Positions 35,702-45,727 are shown, numbered from the stretch's first letter. The stretch: DNA of 64,000 nucleotides from JANPCX01 sp046049865 (GCA_046049865.1 JBJOQO010000008.1:1-64000), one strand, 5' to 3'. Notes: generated by a model from the letters alone, not told the origin. Translations and numbers: made by a program.

Positions 35702-36487
35702 ATGGAAAAAACCGACGCCTCCCCGCTGGGGAAACTGGTACTGATGCCCAATACCTTGGACTTCGGCTGCGATTTGACCGCCGTGCCTAGCATTCAGAAC
35801 GCATTGCCGCATGCGGTGATTGAACAAGCGGCCCAACTGACCCATTGGGTGGCTGAAAACGCCAAGACCACACGTGCGTTTCTCAAGCGGGTGAACGAGG
35901 TGGTGCCACTTGCTCAACCTTTGCAGAGCGTGTCCATCGTCGAACTGCCCAGGCCGCCCAAGGGGCAAACAAACCCCTTGCCGCAAGACTTGAAGCCACT
36001 GCTGGCGCCGGCCTTGGCGGGTCATGATGTAGGGCTGATCTCCGAAGCAGGGCTACCCGCCGTAGCCGACCCCGGCGCGGCCTTGGTACAGACGGCGCAT
36101 GCGGCCGGCGTGGAGGTACAGGTTTTGTGCGGGCCAAGCGCCCTGCTGCTCGCCCTGGCGGCCAGTGGGCTGCACGGCCAGTGTTTTGCGTTTGTCGGAT
36201 ACCTGCCGGTGAACGAGGGCCAGCGTGCAGCCAAGCTGCGCGAGTTGGAGTCGCTGTCCAAACGACAACAACAAACCCAGTTGCTGATTGAGACGCCCTA
36301 CCGCAACGCAGCGCTTTGGACTGCTTTGATTTCGCAGTTGCAGCCCAACACCAGAGTGTCGGTCAGTTGCGGCCTGACCTTGCCGCGCGGCTTTTCAATC
36401 ACGCGCACAGTGGCCCAGTGGCGGCAACAAACTTTGCAGTTGCCCAACGACATTCCGGCGGTCTTTTGCTTTTTAGCCGACGCCTGA
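35702..36487 (+). CDS. RsmI-like tetrapyrrole-methylase family SAM methyltransferase
   Basis: A 261-residue protein of the tetrapyrrole (corrin/porphyrin) methylase fold, related to the 16S rRNA ribose methylase RsmI. Visible pieces: LISEAGLPAVADPGAALVQTAH (the SAM loop), VLCGPSALLLALAASGL and FVGYLPV. The N-terminal part differs from RsmI (LVLMPNTLDFGC), so it is a paralogue found beside maf in betaproteobacteria. ATG 35702 is preferred; an in-frame TTG at 35681 overlaps the maf stop. The target is not known. Confidence 0.82.
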   Translation: MEKTDASPLGKLVLMPNTLDFGCDLTAVPSIQNALPHAVIEQAAQLTHWVAENAKTTRAFLKRVNEVVPLAQPLQSVSIVELPRPPKGQTNPLPQDLKPLLAPALAGHDVGLISEAGLPAVADPGAALVQTAHAAGVEVQVLCGPSALLLALAASGLHGQCFAFVGYLPVNEGQRAAKLRELESLSKRQQQTQLLIETPYRNAALWTALISQLQPNTRVSVSCGLTLPRGFSITRTVAQWRQQTLQLPNDIPAVFCFLADA

Positions 36488-36507
36488 ACTGCGTTCCTTC
36501 GGGCGAC

Positions 36508-37989
36508 TTATCCCGCCGACTCTTCAGTGCGTTTGGCCCCAAACAAGGCCGCCACCTTTTTCTTGGGCTTGATGTTGGGCGAAGCGCCTCGGGCAGAAGG
36601 TGTTGGCGCGTCGGCCGTCGTCACCGCCGTCGCCACGCTGCTGCTGGGCTCATAGGGACGGTCGAAAAACGGGTCGCGCGACACAGGGGGGGCTGAGGGC
36701 CGAGCATAGTTGGGAGCCGAGGATCGACGAGGTGCCTCGTCTGCCGTGGAGGTTTCGCGACGGCGAGGCTCACGCGCTGGGCGTTCGTCGTTCAGTTCAA
36801 TGGGCTCCAAATCAATTTTTTTCTTGATGAGTTTTTCAATGTCCCCCACCAAGCGCGCATCATCACGTGTGACCAATGTCACCGCCAACCCAGAGGCGCC
36901 GGCCCGGCCAGTGCGCCCGATGCGGTGAACATAGTCCTCAGCGTTGAAGGGCACATCAAAGTTGAACACGGCCGGCAAGTCGGCAATGTCCAAACCACGT
37001 GCGGCCACATCGGTGGCCACCAGCACATCCACCTCACCACGTTTGAATGCCTCCAAGGCTTTCAGGCGTTCGTCTTGCGATTTGTCGCCGTGCAGCGCAT
37101 TGGTTCTCAAGCCATCACGCTCAAATGATCGCGCCAATCGTGCACAGCCGAGTTTGGAATTCACAAACACAATCGCTTGGGTCAACGAACGTTCTTTGAT
37201 GAGTTTGAGAACAGCCCCGCGTTTGTCATCAGAGCCCACACTGTAAAAACGCTGCTCGACGTTGGTCGCGGTGGCGTTGGGCCGAGCGACTTCGACCAGG
37301 ATAGGGTTCTGCAGATAACTCTCGGCGAGTCGTTTGATCTCTGGCGAAAACGTTGCCGAAAACAACAAGGTTTGGCGCTGTTTGGGCAGGTAGCTCAAGA
37401 TGCGCTGCAAGTCGGGCAAAAAGCCAATGTCCAGCATGCGGTCGGCTTCGTCCAACACCACATACTCAACCTGCCCCAGAGCGCAATTCTTGGCCTCAAT
37501 GTGGTCGAGCAAGCGGCCTGGCGTGGCGATCAACACCTCCACGCCCGCCTTCAACTCCAAGGTTTGGGGTTTCATGTCGATGCCACCAAACACCACGGCC
37601 GCGCGCAGCTTGGTGTGTTTGGCATAGGTTTTCACGTTGTTGGCCACTTGGTCGGCCAACTCCCGTGTCGGCGCAATCACCAGTGCACGCACAGGGTGAC
37701 GTGCGGGGGACATGCTGGCGTTTTCATGCTTGAGCATTTTCTGCAGCAGCGGGATGGAAAACGCTGCAGTTTTTCCCGTGCCGGTTTGCGCCGCACCCAT
37801 CACGTCACGCCCCTCCAACACGATGGGAATCGCCTTGGCCTGAATCGGCGTCATCGCGGTATAGCCAGAGTCGAGCACCGCGCGCAGCAACTTGGGGTCC
37901 AGCGGCAGGGTGTCAAAACGAGGGGCAACGAGCGGAGCGGGCTCAGTAGATGAAGTCGGCTGCTCGGACAAGGAAGTGGTGTCTGTCAT
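36508..37989 (-). CDS. DEAD-box RNA helicase RhlE-like
   Basis: An ATP-dependent RNA helicase of about 493 residues. Motif Q precedes AQTGTGKTAAF (motif I), then PTRELADQV (Ia), VLDEADRMLDIGF (II), SATF (III), and in the second RecA lobe VATDVAARGLDI (V) and HRIGRTGRAG (VI). The C-terminal tail (from about 410) is Arg/Ser/Pro-rich and ends KPKKKVAALFG, a tail often seen in RhlE of this group. The start MTDTTSLSEQ at 37989 is preferred to 38067. It is convergent with the methylase gene (20-base gap). Confidence 0.93.
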   Translation of the reverse strand: MTDTTSLSEQPTSSTEPAPLVAPRFDTLPLDPKLLRAVLDSGYTAMTPIQAKAIPIVLEGRDVMGAAQTGTGKTAAFSIPLLQKMLKHENASMSPARHPVRALVIAPTRELADQVANNVKTYAKHTKLRAAVVFGGIDMKPQTLELKAGVEVLIATPGRLLDHIEAKNCALGQVEYVVLDEADRMLDIGFLPDLQRILSYLPKQRQTLLFSATFSPEIKRLAESYLQNPILVEVARPNATATNVEQRFYSVGSDDKRGAVLKLIKERSLTQAIVFVNSKLGCARLARSFERDGLRTNALHGDKSQDERLKALEAFKRGEVDVLVATDVAARGLDIADLPAVFNFDVPFNAEDYVHRIGRTGRAGASGLAVTLVTRDDARLVGDIEKLIKKKIDLEPIELNDERPAREPRRRETSTADEAPRRSSAPNYARPSAPPVSRDPFFDRPYEPSSSVATAVTTADAPTPSARGASPNIKPKKKVAALFGAKRTEESAG

Positions 37990-38154
37990 GGCGGGATTAT
38001 CGTCTTGTCGAGGAACTTCACCGTGCAAGGCTTCTTGGCGACGCTCGCCGCCGCCTGATTTGCACATCCATTCGGACTAACCTGGGCATTAAACCGGCCC
38101 ACTAGAATCCCACCACCTCTTGACTACAGGCCTGCTCCAGCGGCCTCCACTTCC

Positions 38155-39216
38155 ATGATCCTCGTCACTGGCGGAGCTGGTTTCATTGGCGCCAACTTCG
38201 TTCTCGATTGGTTGGCCCAGCATGATGAGCCTGTGCTCAATTTGGACGCCCTCACCTATGCGGGCAACATGGAAAACCTGGCCTCGCTGAAGTCCGACCC
38301 GCGCCATGTTTTTGTGCACGGCGACATTGTTGATGCGGCGTTGCTGGAGAAACTCTTCAAACAGCACCGCCCCCGCGCCGTGGTGCACTTTGCGGCCGAA
38401 AGTCACGTGGACCGCAGCATCCATGGCCCTGGGGCTTTCATCAAAACCAATGTCGAAGGCACCTTCAACTTGCTGGAAGCGACACGCCAACATTGGATGA
38501 GCCTGGAAGGTGCGGACAAACAAAACTTCCGCTACTTGCATGTATCGACCGACGAGGTATATGGCTCTTTGAGCAAAGACGCTGCCGCCTTCACCGAGTC
38601 CCACCCCTTTGAGCCCAACAGCCCGTATTCGGCCAGCAAAGCGGCGAGCGACCACTTGGTGCGTGCCTGGCACCACACCTATGGCTTGCCGGTGCTGACC
38701 ACCAATTGCAGCAACAACTACGGGCCCTACCACTTCCCGGAAAAACTCATCCCACTGATGATCGTCAACGCCCTGGCTGGCAAGGCATTGCCCGTTTATG
38801 GCGACGGTCAACAAATTCGCGACTGGTTGTACGTGAAAGACCACTGCGCCGCCATTCGTGTGGTGCTGGAAAAAGGCAGGCCGGGTGAAACCTACAACGT
38901 GGGCGGCTGGAACGAAAAACCCAACATCGACATCGTGCACACCGTGTGTGCCTTGCTCGACGAGATGCGCCCCAGCAGCGAAGGCCCTTATCAGCGGCTC
39001 ATCACTTATGTGAAAGACAGGCCCGGTCACGATCGCCGATATGCCATTGATGCACGCAAGCTAGAACGTGAGCTCGGCTGGCGACCCGCAGAGACCTTTG
39101 AAACCGGCATACGCAAAACCGTTCGCTGGTATCTGGACAACACGCAGTGGGTGTCACGCGTTCAAAGCGGCGCCTACAAAGAATGGGTCAATACCCAGTA
39201 CGCCCCCAAGCCCTGA
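38155..39216 (+). CDS. rfbB: dTDP-glucose 4,6-dehydratase
   Basis: Second step of dTDP-L-rhamnose synthesis. NAD motif TGGAGFIGANFV at the N-terminus, VHFAAESHVDRSI, and the catalytic YSASK with Thr-Asp-Glu in HVSTDEVYG. Length 353. First gene of rfbBDAC plus a glycosyltransferase, all on the plus strand with short gaps. Confidence 0.96.
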   Translation: MILVTGGAGFIGANFVLDWLAQHDEPVLNLDALTYAGNMENLASLKSDPRHVFVHGDIVDAALLEKLFKQHRPRAVVHFAAESHVDRSIHGPGAFIKTNVEGTFNLLEATRQHWMSLEGADKQNFRYLHVSTDEVYGSLSKDAAAFTESHPFEPNSPYSASKAASDHLVRAWHHTYGLPVLTTNCSNNYGPYHFPEKLIPLMIVNALAGKALPVYGDGQQIRDWLYVKDHCAAIRVVLEKGRPGETYNVGGWNEKPNIDIVHTVCALLDEMRPSSEGPYQRLITYVKDRPGHDRRYAIDARKLERELGWRPAETFETGIRKTVRWYLDNTQWVSRVQSGAYKEWVNTQYAPKP

Positions 39217-39238
39217 ACCCCGAGCACCAAGCCATCCC

Positions 39239-40135
39239 ATGAAAATTCTTCTGCTGGGCAAAAACGGGCAAGTGGGCTGGGAGTTGCAACGCGCCTTGGC
39301 ACCACTGGGCGAGGTGGTGGCACTGGACTTTGACAGCCCAGGGGACTTGCGTGCCGACTTTTCCCAACCTGATTCGCTCAGTGCCACGGTGCGTGCGGTA
39401 GCGCCGAACATCATCGTCAATGCCGCCGCGCACACCGCCGTAGACAAAGCCGAGAGCGAACCGGACCTGGCCCGCGCCATCAACGCCACCGCACCCGGCG
39501 TGCTGGCACGCGCTGCAGCTGCCAGCGGCGCTTGGTTGATGCACTACAGCACCGACTACGTCTTCAATGGCCAGGGCGACCTGCCTTGGAAAGAAGACGA
39601 TGCCACCGGTCCCTTGAGTGTTTACGGCCACACCAAACTGGAAGGCGAAACCTTGATCCGCGAAAGCGGCTGCCACCACCTGATTTTTCGCACCAGTTGG
39701 GTTTACGCGGCACGTGGCGGCAACTTTGCCAAAACCATGTTGCGTTTGGCCAAAGAACGCGACCGCCTGACCGTGATCGATGACCAAGTGGGCGCGCCAA
39801 CGGGTGCCGACTTGTTAGCCGACCTGACAGCCCACGCTTTGCGCACAGCACAACAGCGTCCAGACGTCTGCGGCACCTACCACGCCGTTGCCTCTGGCCA
39901 CACCCACTGGCATGGTTATGCCCAGCATGTGATCGAGTTTGCGCGCGCTGCGGGTCAACCCATCAAAGTTGCGGCAGACCAAATTGCTGCCGTGCCCACA
40001 TCGGCCTTTCCCACACCCGCTCAGCGTCCAGCCAATTCACGTTTGAATACGAACAAGCTGCAAAACACCTTCGGCGTGAACTTGCCCGCCTGGCAGTTTG
40101 GCGTGGAACGTTTGCTCACAGAGATACTGACTTGA
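39239..40135 (+). CDS. rfbD: dTDP-4-dehydrorhamnose reductase
   Basis: Last step of dTDP-L-rhamnose synthesis. The N-terminal GKNGQVGWELQRAL binds the cofactor; STDYVFNG and YGHTKLEGE (YxxxK) are the active-site motifs. The ATG at 39239 fits the family start; the longer frame covers the end of rfbB. Length 298. Confidence 0.96.
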   Translation: MKILLLGKNGQVGWELQRALAPLGEVVALDFDSPGDLRADFSQPDSLSATVRAVAPNIIVNAAAHTAVDKAESEPDLARAINATAPGVLARAAAASGAWLMHYSTDYVFNGQGDLPWKEDDATGPLSVYGHTKLEGETLIRESGCHHLIFRTSWVYAARGGNFAKTMLRLAKERDRLTVIDDQVGAPTGADLLADLTAHALRTAQQRPDVCGTYHAVASGHTHWHGYAQHVIEFARAAGQPIKVAADQIAAVPTSAFPTPAQRPANSRLNTNKLQNTFGVNLPAWQFGVERLLTEILT

Positions 40136-40160
40136 TCCGACCTTGGGCTCCACACACACC

Positions 40161-41066
40161 ATGAACACTTCCACCGCATCCGCTCCTGCACGCAAAGGCA
40201 TCATCCTGGCCGGAGGCTCCGGCAGCCGCCTGCACCCCGCCACCTTGGCCATCAGCAAACAGCTGCTGCCGGTGTACGACAAGCCCATGGTCTACTATCC
40301 CTTGGCCACCTTGATGCTGGCGGGCATCAAAGACATTCTGCTCATCAGCACACCGCAGGACACGCCGCGTTTTGAAGCCCTGCTTGGCAATGGCCAGCAA
40401 TGGGGGGTGAACATCCAGTACTGCGTGCAGCCCAGCCCCGACGGCTTGGCCCAGGCCTTCATCCTGGGGCGCCAGTTTGTCGGCGGCCAGCCCAGCGCCT
40501 TGGTCCTGGGTGACAACATTTTTTACGGCCACGACTTTCAAGGTTTGCTGCGAAACGCAGCGCAACGCACGACGGGTGCCAGCGTCTTCGCCTACCACGT
40601 CACCGACCCCGAACGTTATGGCGTGGTGGACTTTGACAACCAGCAACGCGCGCTCAGCATTGAAGAAAAACCCAAGGTACCGAAGAGCAACTACGCGGTC
40701 ACCGGGCTTTATTTTTACGACGAACAAGTCTGCGACATTGCGGCTGCGATCAAACCGAGCGCGCGTGGCGAGTTGGAGATCACGGACGTCAACGCCCAGT
40801 ACCTCAAGCTGCAGCAACTCAGCGTAGAAATCATGGGCCGCGGTTATGCCTGGCTGGACACAGGCACCCACGACAGCCTCCTGGAAGCGGGCCAGTTCAT
40901 CGCCACGCTGGAAAAACGTCAAGGCCTCAAAGTCGCTTGCTTGGAAGAAATCGCCTACCGCAGCGGCTGGATCGACGCCGCACAAGTAGAGAAACTGGCC
41001 CAGCCCATGTTGAAGAATGGCTACGGCCAGTACCTGCTGAAAATGCTCAAAGACAAGGTGTACTGA
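40161..41066 (+). CDS. rfbA: Glucose-1-phosphate thymidylyltransferase
   Basis: First step of dTDP-L-rhamnose synthesis: glucose-1-phosphate plus dTTP to dTDP-glucose. Signature GIILAGGSGSRLHPATLAISKQLLPVYDKPM; LGDNIFYG and YAWLDTGTHDSL are also typical. ATG 40161 is preferred to 40143. It overlaps rfbC by one base. Confidence 0.96.
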   Translation: MNTSTASAPARKGIILAGGSGSRLHPATLAISKQLLPVYDKPMVYYPLATLMLAGIKDILLISTPQDTPRFEALLGNGQQWGVNIQYCVQPSPDGLAQAFILGRQFVGGQPSALVLGDNIFYGHDFQGLLRNAAQRTTGASVFAYHVTDPERYGVVDFDNQQRALSIEEKPKVPKSNYAVTGLYFYDEQVCDIAAAIKPSARGELEITDVNAQYLKLQQLSVEIMGRGYAWLDTGTHDSLLEAGQFIATLEKRQGLKVACLEEIAYRSGWIDAAQVEKLAQPMLKNGYGQYLLKMLKDKVY

Positions 41067-41635
41067 TGCGCTTCATTCCAACCCGCTTGCCTGATGTGAT
41101 CATCATCGAACCCGCCGTCTTCAAAGACGACCGCGGCTGGTTCATGGAAAGTTTCAATGAGAAAAAATTCCACGACGGCTTGACCGCACTGGGCTTGCCC
41201 CTGCCCCGCCCTTTGGTACAAGACAACCACTCCTGCTCAGCCAAAGGTGTCTTACGCGGCCTGCATTACCAGTTGCCACCGCATGCGCAGGGCAAACTGG
41301 TGCGTGTGGTCAAAGGCGCAGCCTTCGACGTGGCAGTGGACATCCGCCCTGGTTCAAGCACCTTTGGCCAGTGGGCCGGTGCCATGTTGGATGCCAAAAA
41401 CAACCATCAGCTCTGGATCCCCGAAGGCTTTGCCCACGGATTCATGGCCCTGGAAGACGACACCCACTTCCTCTACAAAACCACCGACGTCTATGCCAAG
41501 GACTGCGAAGGTGCGATTGTCTGGAACGACCCACAGATCGGCATCGAATGGCCCGTGCTGGCAGGTATCACCCCTCGCCTGGCCGACAAAGACGCACAGG
41601 CTCCGGTCTTGCGTCAAGCGCGTCTGCCCGAATGA
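41066..41635 (+). CDS. rfbC: dTDP-4-dehydrorhamnose 3,5-epimerase
   Basis: Third step of dTDP-L-rhamnose synthesis. A cupin-fold epimerase with DDRGWFMESFNEKKF, the catalytic His in LRGLHYQLPPHAQGKLVRV, and WIPEGFAHGFMAL. Length 189. The ATG overlaps the rfbA TGA (TGATG), a coupling signal. Confidence 0.96.
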   Translation: MRFIPTRLPDVIIIEPAVFKDDRGWFMESFNEKKFHDGLTALGLPLPRPLVQDNHSCSAKGVLRGLHYQLPPHAQGKLVRVVKGAAFDVAVDIRPGSSTFGQWAGAMLDAKNNHQLWIPEGFAHGFMALEDDTHFLYKTTDVYAKDCEGAIVWNDPQIGIEWPVLAGITPRLADKDAQAPVLRQARLPE

Positions 41636-41659
41636 GTTGTAGGCCGTGATCTCGCTGCA

Positions 41660-42406
41660 ATGAGATCCACCGCGAATCAAAGTCCCCACGTCACGCTCTC
41701 CATCGTGAGCCATGGCCATGGGCCGATGGTGGTGAACTTGCTGAGCGACCTGCAAGCGCTGCAGTGGCCACGAGATGCTTTTGAGGTATTGCTGACGCTG
41801 AACACACCAGAAGATGCAGGGGTCTTCTCACCGTTTCAGAACACCCTGCCTTTGCACATCATCACCAACCCTGAAGCAAAAGGATTCGGTGCCAACCACA
41901 ACGCCGCCTTCCAGTGCAGTCGTGGTGCCGCCTTTGCAGTCGTGAATCCTGATGTGCGTTTGCCCCACTTGAACCTGGATGCCTGGCTGGCCCCCTTGGG
42001 TCAAAACCAGATTGCCGCCTGCGCACCCTTGGCCCATGACAGCCACGGTCATTTGCAAGACAACGCGAGACGTTTTCCCACGCTCTGGTCATTGGCCCGG
42101 CGCGTGCTCACGGGTATTCGTGAACCCAGCTACGACCACCAGGCAGGCCCTCAGATCATCGATTGGGCCGCAGGTTATTTCTTGCTGCTCAGCCGCGAAG
42201 CTTTCGAGCAAGTGGGCGGCTTTGACGAGGCCTACTTCATGTACATGGAAGACGTGGACTTAGCCCGCCGCCTGACGCACAAGGGATGGAAAGTGTGGTG
42301 GGACACCAGCAGCCACATCATCCACGACAGCCAGCGCGCCAGCCACAGGCAATGGCGGCATTTGGGGTGGCATGTCGTGAGCGCGTGGCGCTATTTTTTG
42401 CGGTGA
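41660..42406 (+). CDS. Family 2 glycosyltransferase, rhamnosyltransferase-like
   Basis: A 248-residue GT-A enzyme. N-terminal VTLSIVSHGHGPMVVNLL, FGANHNAAF, the Asp-containing VVNPDVRLP (a DxD-like motif) and the acceptor-side YMEDVDLARRLTHKGWKVWW, as in WbbL-type rhamnosyltransferases. It directly follows rfbC, so transfer of rhamnose is plausible but not proven. No transmembrane helix at the C-terminus was seen. There is no strong ribosome-binding site. Confidence 0.82.
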   Translation: MRSTANQSPHVTLSIVSHGHGPMVVNLLSDLQALQWPRDAFEVLLTLNTPEDAGVFSPFQNTLPLHIITNPEAKGFGANHNAAFQCSRGAAFAVVNPDVRLPHLNLDAWLAPLGQNQIAACAPLAHDSHGHLQDNARRFPTLWSLARRVLTGIREPSYDHQAGPQIIDWAAGYFLLLSREAFEQVGGFDEAYFMYMEDVDLARRLTHKGWKVWWDTSSHIIHDSQRASHRQWRHLGWHVVSAWRYFLR

Positions 42407-42449
42407 ATTCGGAGGGCGGGTGTTGATACACGGGTGCACATGGTGTTCA

Positions 42450-44018
42450 TCATCCACCCAGTGCCCTGGAACGTAGCAGCACTTGCATCACAAGCACCCC
42501 CAGAAAAAATCCAAGGCCACCAAACACCACGGCATATAGGAGCCGGTTAGTTCGCTTTTGCTCCTTGAGCAGCGCTTCCAAAGCCAGGTTGTCGAGCGCA
42601 GCAGGTGCCGCCGGTTTGTTCAACGCTTGGTGCAACAAACGCGGCAGCTCGGGCAGCAGTTGCACATAACGCGGTGCTTCGTTTTTGAGGCGTTCAACCA
42701 AACCGCGCCAGCCGATTTGTTTGTTCATCCAGTCTTCAAGGAAAGGCTTGGCCGTGTTCCACAGATCGAGTTCGGGATCGAGCTGGCGACCCAGGCCTTC
42801 GACGTTGAGCAATGTTTTCTGCAACAGCACGAGTTGAGGCTGAATCTCGACATTGAAGCGGCGCGAGGTTTGGAAGAGGCGCAGCAAGACTTGGCCCAAT
42901 GAGATGTCTTTCAGCGGACGGTCAAAGTGGGGTTCGCACACGGCGCGAATCGCACCTTCCAACTCATCGACACGCGTATTGGCCGGTACCCAGCCCGACT
43001 CCACATGCAGCTCAGCCACACGTTTGTAGTCGCGGCGGAAAAACGCGATAAAGTTTTGTGCCAGATACTCTTTGTCGAACTCGGTGAGGGTTCCGACAAT
43101 GCCGAAGTCCAGCGCAATGTAGCGGCCAAAGGTGGCGGGCGCGATGCTGACCTGGATGTTGCCCGGGTGCATGTCGGCATGGAAAAAACCATCGCGAAAA
43201 ACCTGCGTGAAAAAGATGGTGACGCCGTCGCGGGCCAGCTTCGGGATATCAACACCTGCATCTTTCAAGCGCTGGGTTTGGCTGATGGGCACGCCCTTCA
43301 TGCGCTCCATCACTAGAACAGTTTGGGTGCACAAATCCCAATGCATCTCGGGCACCATGATGATGTTGAGCCCGGCCATGTTGCGCCGCAGCTGCGCGGC
43401 GTTGGCCGCTTCGCGCACCAGGTCGAGTTCGTCGTGCAGATAGTTGTCGAACTCGGCCACCACCTCTTTGGGTTTCAACCGTTTGCCGTCGGCAAAAAGT
43501 TTTTCTACCCAATGCGCCAGGGTACGCATCAAGGACAGGTCGTCCTCGATCACCGCCAGCATGCCGGGCCGCAGCACCTTCACCGCCACTTCACGGCCAT
43601 CTTTCAGAGTGGCGAAATGCACTTGGGCAATGGATGCGCTGGCCACGGGTTCCGCCTCGAAGGTCGCGAACACTTGTTCAATGGTGCGGCCGTATGCTTT
43701 TTCGATCAGCTGGCGCGACTGCGCGGCGGGGAAAGGCGGCACGTTGTCTTGCAGTTTGGCCAACTCGTTGGCGATGTCAGCCGGGACCAGGTCACGCCGA
43801 GTGGACAGCACTTGACCAAATTTAACGAAGATGGGCCCGAGGCGCTCCAGCGCCAAACGCAACCTCGCGCCACGCGGCGCATCCAAGCGGCGGCCAATGG
43901 TGATGACACGCACCAGGCCACGCACCCAGCGCTGCTTGAAGTGGGACAAGACCAATTCATCCAAACCGTATCGCAATACGGTCACCACAATGACCACCAA
44001 ACGAGCAACGTGCCTCAT
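42450..44018 (-). CDS. ubiB: Ubiquinone biosynthesis protein kinase-like UbiB
   Basis: A membrane-associated atypical kinase/ATPase needed for ubiquinone synthesis. The family KxGQ motif is in FVKFGQVLSTRRDLVP at about residue 70, the Ala-containing nucleotide loop in VASASIAQVHFA, and HADMHPGNIQV and DFGIVGTL are the catalytic-type segments. Two hydrophobic helices lie at the C-terminus (LLYAVVFGGLGFFLGVLVMQVLL). Length 522. Its start overlaps the ubiJ stop by ATGA. Confidence 0.96.
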   Translation of the reverse strand: MRHVARLVVIVVTVLRYGLDELVLSHFKQRWVRGLVRVITIGRRLDAPRGARLRLALERLGPIFVKFGQVLSTRRDLVPADIANELAKLQDNVPPFPAAQSRQLIEKAYGRTIEQVFATFEAEPVASASIAQVHFATLKDGREVAVKVLRPGMLAVIEDDLSLMRTLAHWVEKLFADGKRLKPKEVVAEFDNYLHDELDLVREAANAAQLRRNMAGLNIIMVPEMHWDLCTQTVLVMERMKGVPISQTQRLKDAGVDIPKLARDGVTIFFTQVFRDGFFHADMHPGNIQVSIAPATFGRYIALDFGIVGTLTEFDKEYLAQNFIAFFRRDYKRVAELHVESGWVPANTRVDELEGAIRAVCEPHFDRPLKDISLGQVLLRLFQTSRRFNVEIQPQLVLLQKTLLNVEGLGRQLDPELDLWNTAKPFLEDWMNKQIGWRGLVERLKNEAPRYVQLLPELPRLLHQALNKPAAPAALDNLALEALLKEQKRTNRLLYAVVFGGLGFFLGVLVMQVLLRSRALGG

Positions 44019-44569
44019 GGGGTGGATGGGGGCGGCGTTTTATCGTTTGCAGAAGCACCGCCACGCCAGCGTTGTGCCAAAGCAGCCAATGCCTCCTTGG
44101 CTGCGTTCGCCCACACGCCCAGTTGGTGCGCAGGACCTTGGCCCACCCAACGTGCTATGTCGTCTTGAATGTCCCAGCGCAGGTTGTCCATCAACCAGCT
44201 GATGTCGCCTGCCAGTGCGGCATCGCCTGAAACATCGATGCGCGGTCGCTGACCGGACAGCGCCTGGAGCACCATTTGTGCAGGGTTGCTGGCTTGAATG
44301 TTCACAGTCAGATCGGGCACGGCGCCGGGGGCTACACCGCTCACATCGGACTGCCATTCCAGCAACCCGGCCGGCGTGATCACAAACACCAAGGAGGGGA
44401 AAGATGGCAGGCTGGCAGGCCAATCGACGACATTGAGCTGCAAACGGCGACCGCTGTGGGGTTGGAGTTTGGCGGTGGCAACGGCTTCCGAGGAGAGCAC
44501 GTGGTTGAGCAACAAGGTCAGGCGTTGCATCACCGCCGGGGTGACGAGGGACTGCAGTGATTCAAGCAT
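44015..44569 (-). CDS. ubiJ: Ubiquinone biosynthesis accessory factor UbiJ
   Basis: A 184-residue SCP2-like lipid-binding protein of the UbiJ type, which organises the soluble ubiquinone-synthesis complex. An SCP2 domain lies at about 15-120 (NHVLSSEAVATAKLQPHSGRRLQL, IDVSGDAALAGDISWLMDNLRWD), followed by a short helical tail. The position just before ubiB is standard; ubiE, often first in the operon, is not here. Confidence 0.88.
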   Translation of the reverse strand: MLESLQSLVTPAVMQRLTLLLNHVLSSEAVATAKLQPHSGRRLQLNVVDWPASLPSFPSLVFVITPAGLLEWQSDVSGVAPGAVPDLTVNIQASNPAQMVLQALSGQRPRIDVSGDAALAGDISWLMDNLRWDIQDDIARWVGQGPAHQLGVWANAAKEALAALAQRWRGGASANDKTPPPSTP

Positions 44570-44619
44570 GCCGGCATTGTAGGCAGGCCCTGGGTCAAAT
44601 CAGCAATGCATCACGCCAG

Positions 44620-45723
44620 ATGCAGCACAATTCAGACTCTTTGTGCGGGCGCTTCCCGCCTCTAGTTACCGACCCATTGGACACCTGCGGTTTGACCTCC
44701 TCCACAGCCCCTCTTGTTTTACTCACCGGTGCCACGGGCTACATCGCCTCGCACACCTGGCTGGCCTTGCTAGAAGCCGGGTTTCGGGTGGTGGGGGTGG
44801 ACAATTTTTACAACAGCTCGCCGTTGGTGCTCACGCGCATACAAAAACTCAGCGGTCAAACGCCGGTTTTTCATCAAATTGACGTTTGCCAAGCACCTGG
44901 GTTGAGTGAAGTTTTTGCACAGCACCGCGTGGACGCCGTGGTGCACTTTGCCGCACACAAGGCCGTGGGTGAGAGCCATGCGCAGGCGCTGGCCTACTAC
45001 GCCAACAACATAGGCGGCTTGTTGAATCTGTGCCAGGTCATGCAACAACACCAATGCCACAGTTTGGTGTTCAGCTCCAGCGCCACCGTTTACGGAACGC
45101 CCGAGACCTTGCCCCTGCGTGAAGACGCGCCGCTGTCCACCACCAACCCCTACGGTGCCACCAAGCTGATGGGCGAAAACATCCTGCGCGATGTGGCGGC
45201 CGCCGACAGTCGCTGGTGCATGGGCATCTTGCGGTATTTCAACCCCGCCGGTGCGCACGAGAGCGGTCTGATGGGCGAAGCACCACAAGGCACACCGAAC
45301 AACCTGCTTCCCTATGTATCGCAGGTGGCTTTGGGTCAGCGTGACTGCTTGCGCGTGTTCGGCCGCGACTACGACACGCCCGACGGCACTGGCGTGCGCG
45401 ACTACATCCATGTGATGGACTTAGCCAATGGCCATGTGGCGGCGCTGCGTTATTTGCTGGAACAAAAAAAATCCCTGACCGTCAACCTCGGCACCGGCCA
45501 GGGGTACAGCGTGCTGGAGGTGGTCAACGCTTTCGAGCAAGCCAGTGGCCGCCGTGTGCCTCTAGAGTTCGTGGCCAGGCGCCCTGGCGATGTCGCCGCT
45601 TGTTACGCGGACCCTGCCGCTGCTGCGACACTGCTAGGCTGGTATGCCACGCGCACCTTGACCCAAATGTGCATGGATGGCTGGCGCTGGCAAGAAATGA
45701 ATCCCCATGGCTACACGAGTTGA
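44620..45723 (+). CDS. galE: UDP-glucose 4-epimerase
   Basis: Converts UDP-glucose and UDP-galactose. NAD motif TGATGYIASHTW, the catalytic Ser/Tyr/Lys in FSSSATVYG and NPYGATKLMGE, and RYFNPAGAHESGLMGE are all present. The start is unsure: ATG 44620, or TTG 44692 (LTSSTAPLVLLTGATG) that would open close to the fold start. It runs with manC on the plus strand (4 bases between stop and start). Confidence 0.94.
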   Translation: MQHNSDSLCGRFPPLVTDPLDTCGLTSSTAPLVLLTGATGYIASHTWLALLEAGFRVVGVDNFYNSSPLVLTRIQKLSGQTPVFHQIDVCQAPGLSEVFAQHRVDAVVHFAAHKAVGESHAQALAYYANNIGGLLNLCQVMQQHQCHSLVFSSSATVYGTPETLPLREDAPLSTTNPYGATKLMGENILRDVAAADSRWCMGILRYFNPAGAHESGLMGEAPQGTPNNLLPYVSQVALGQRDCLRVFGRDYDTPDGTGVRDYIHVMDLANGHVAALRYLLEQKKSLTVNLGTGQGYSVLEVVNAFEQASGRRVPLEFVARRPGDVAACYADPAAAATLLGWYATRTLTQMCMDGWRWQEMNPHGYTS

Positions 45724-45727
45724 TCCG

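Noticed and set aside
38089..39030. 313-codon minus-strand frame opposite rfbB
   Set aside because: Shadow frame of rfbB; no motif and no ribosome-binding site.
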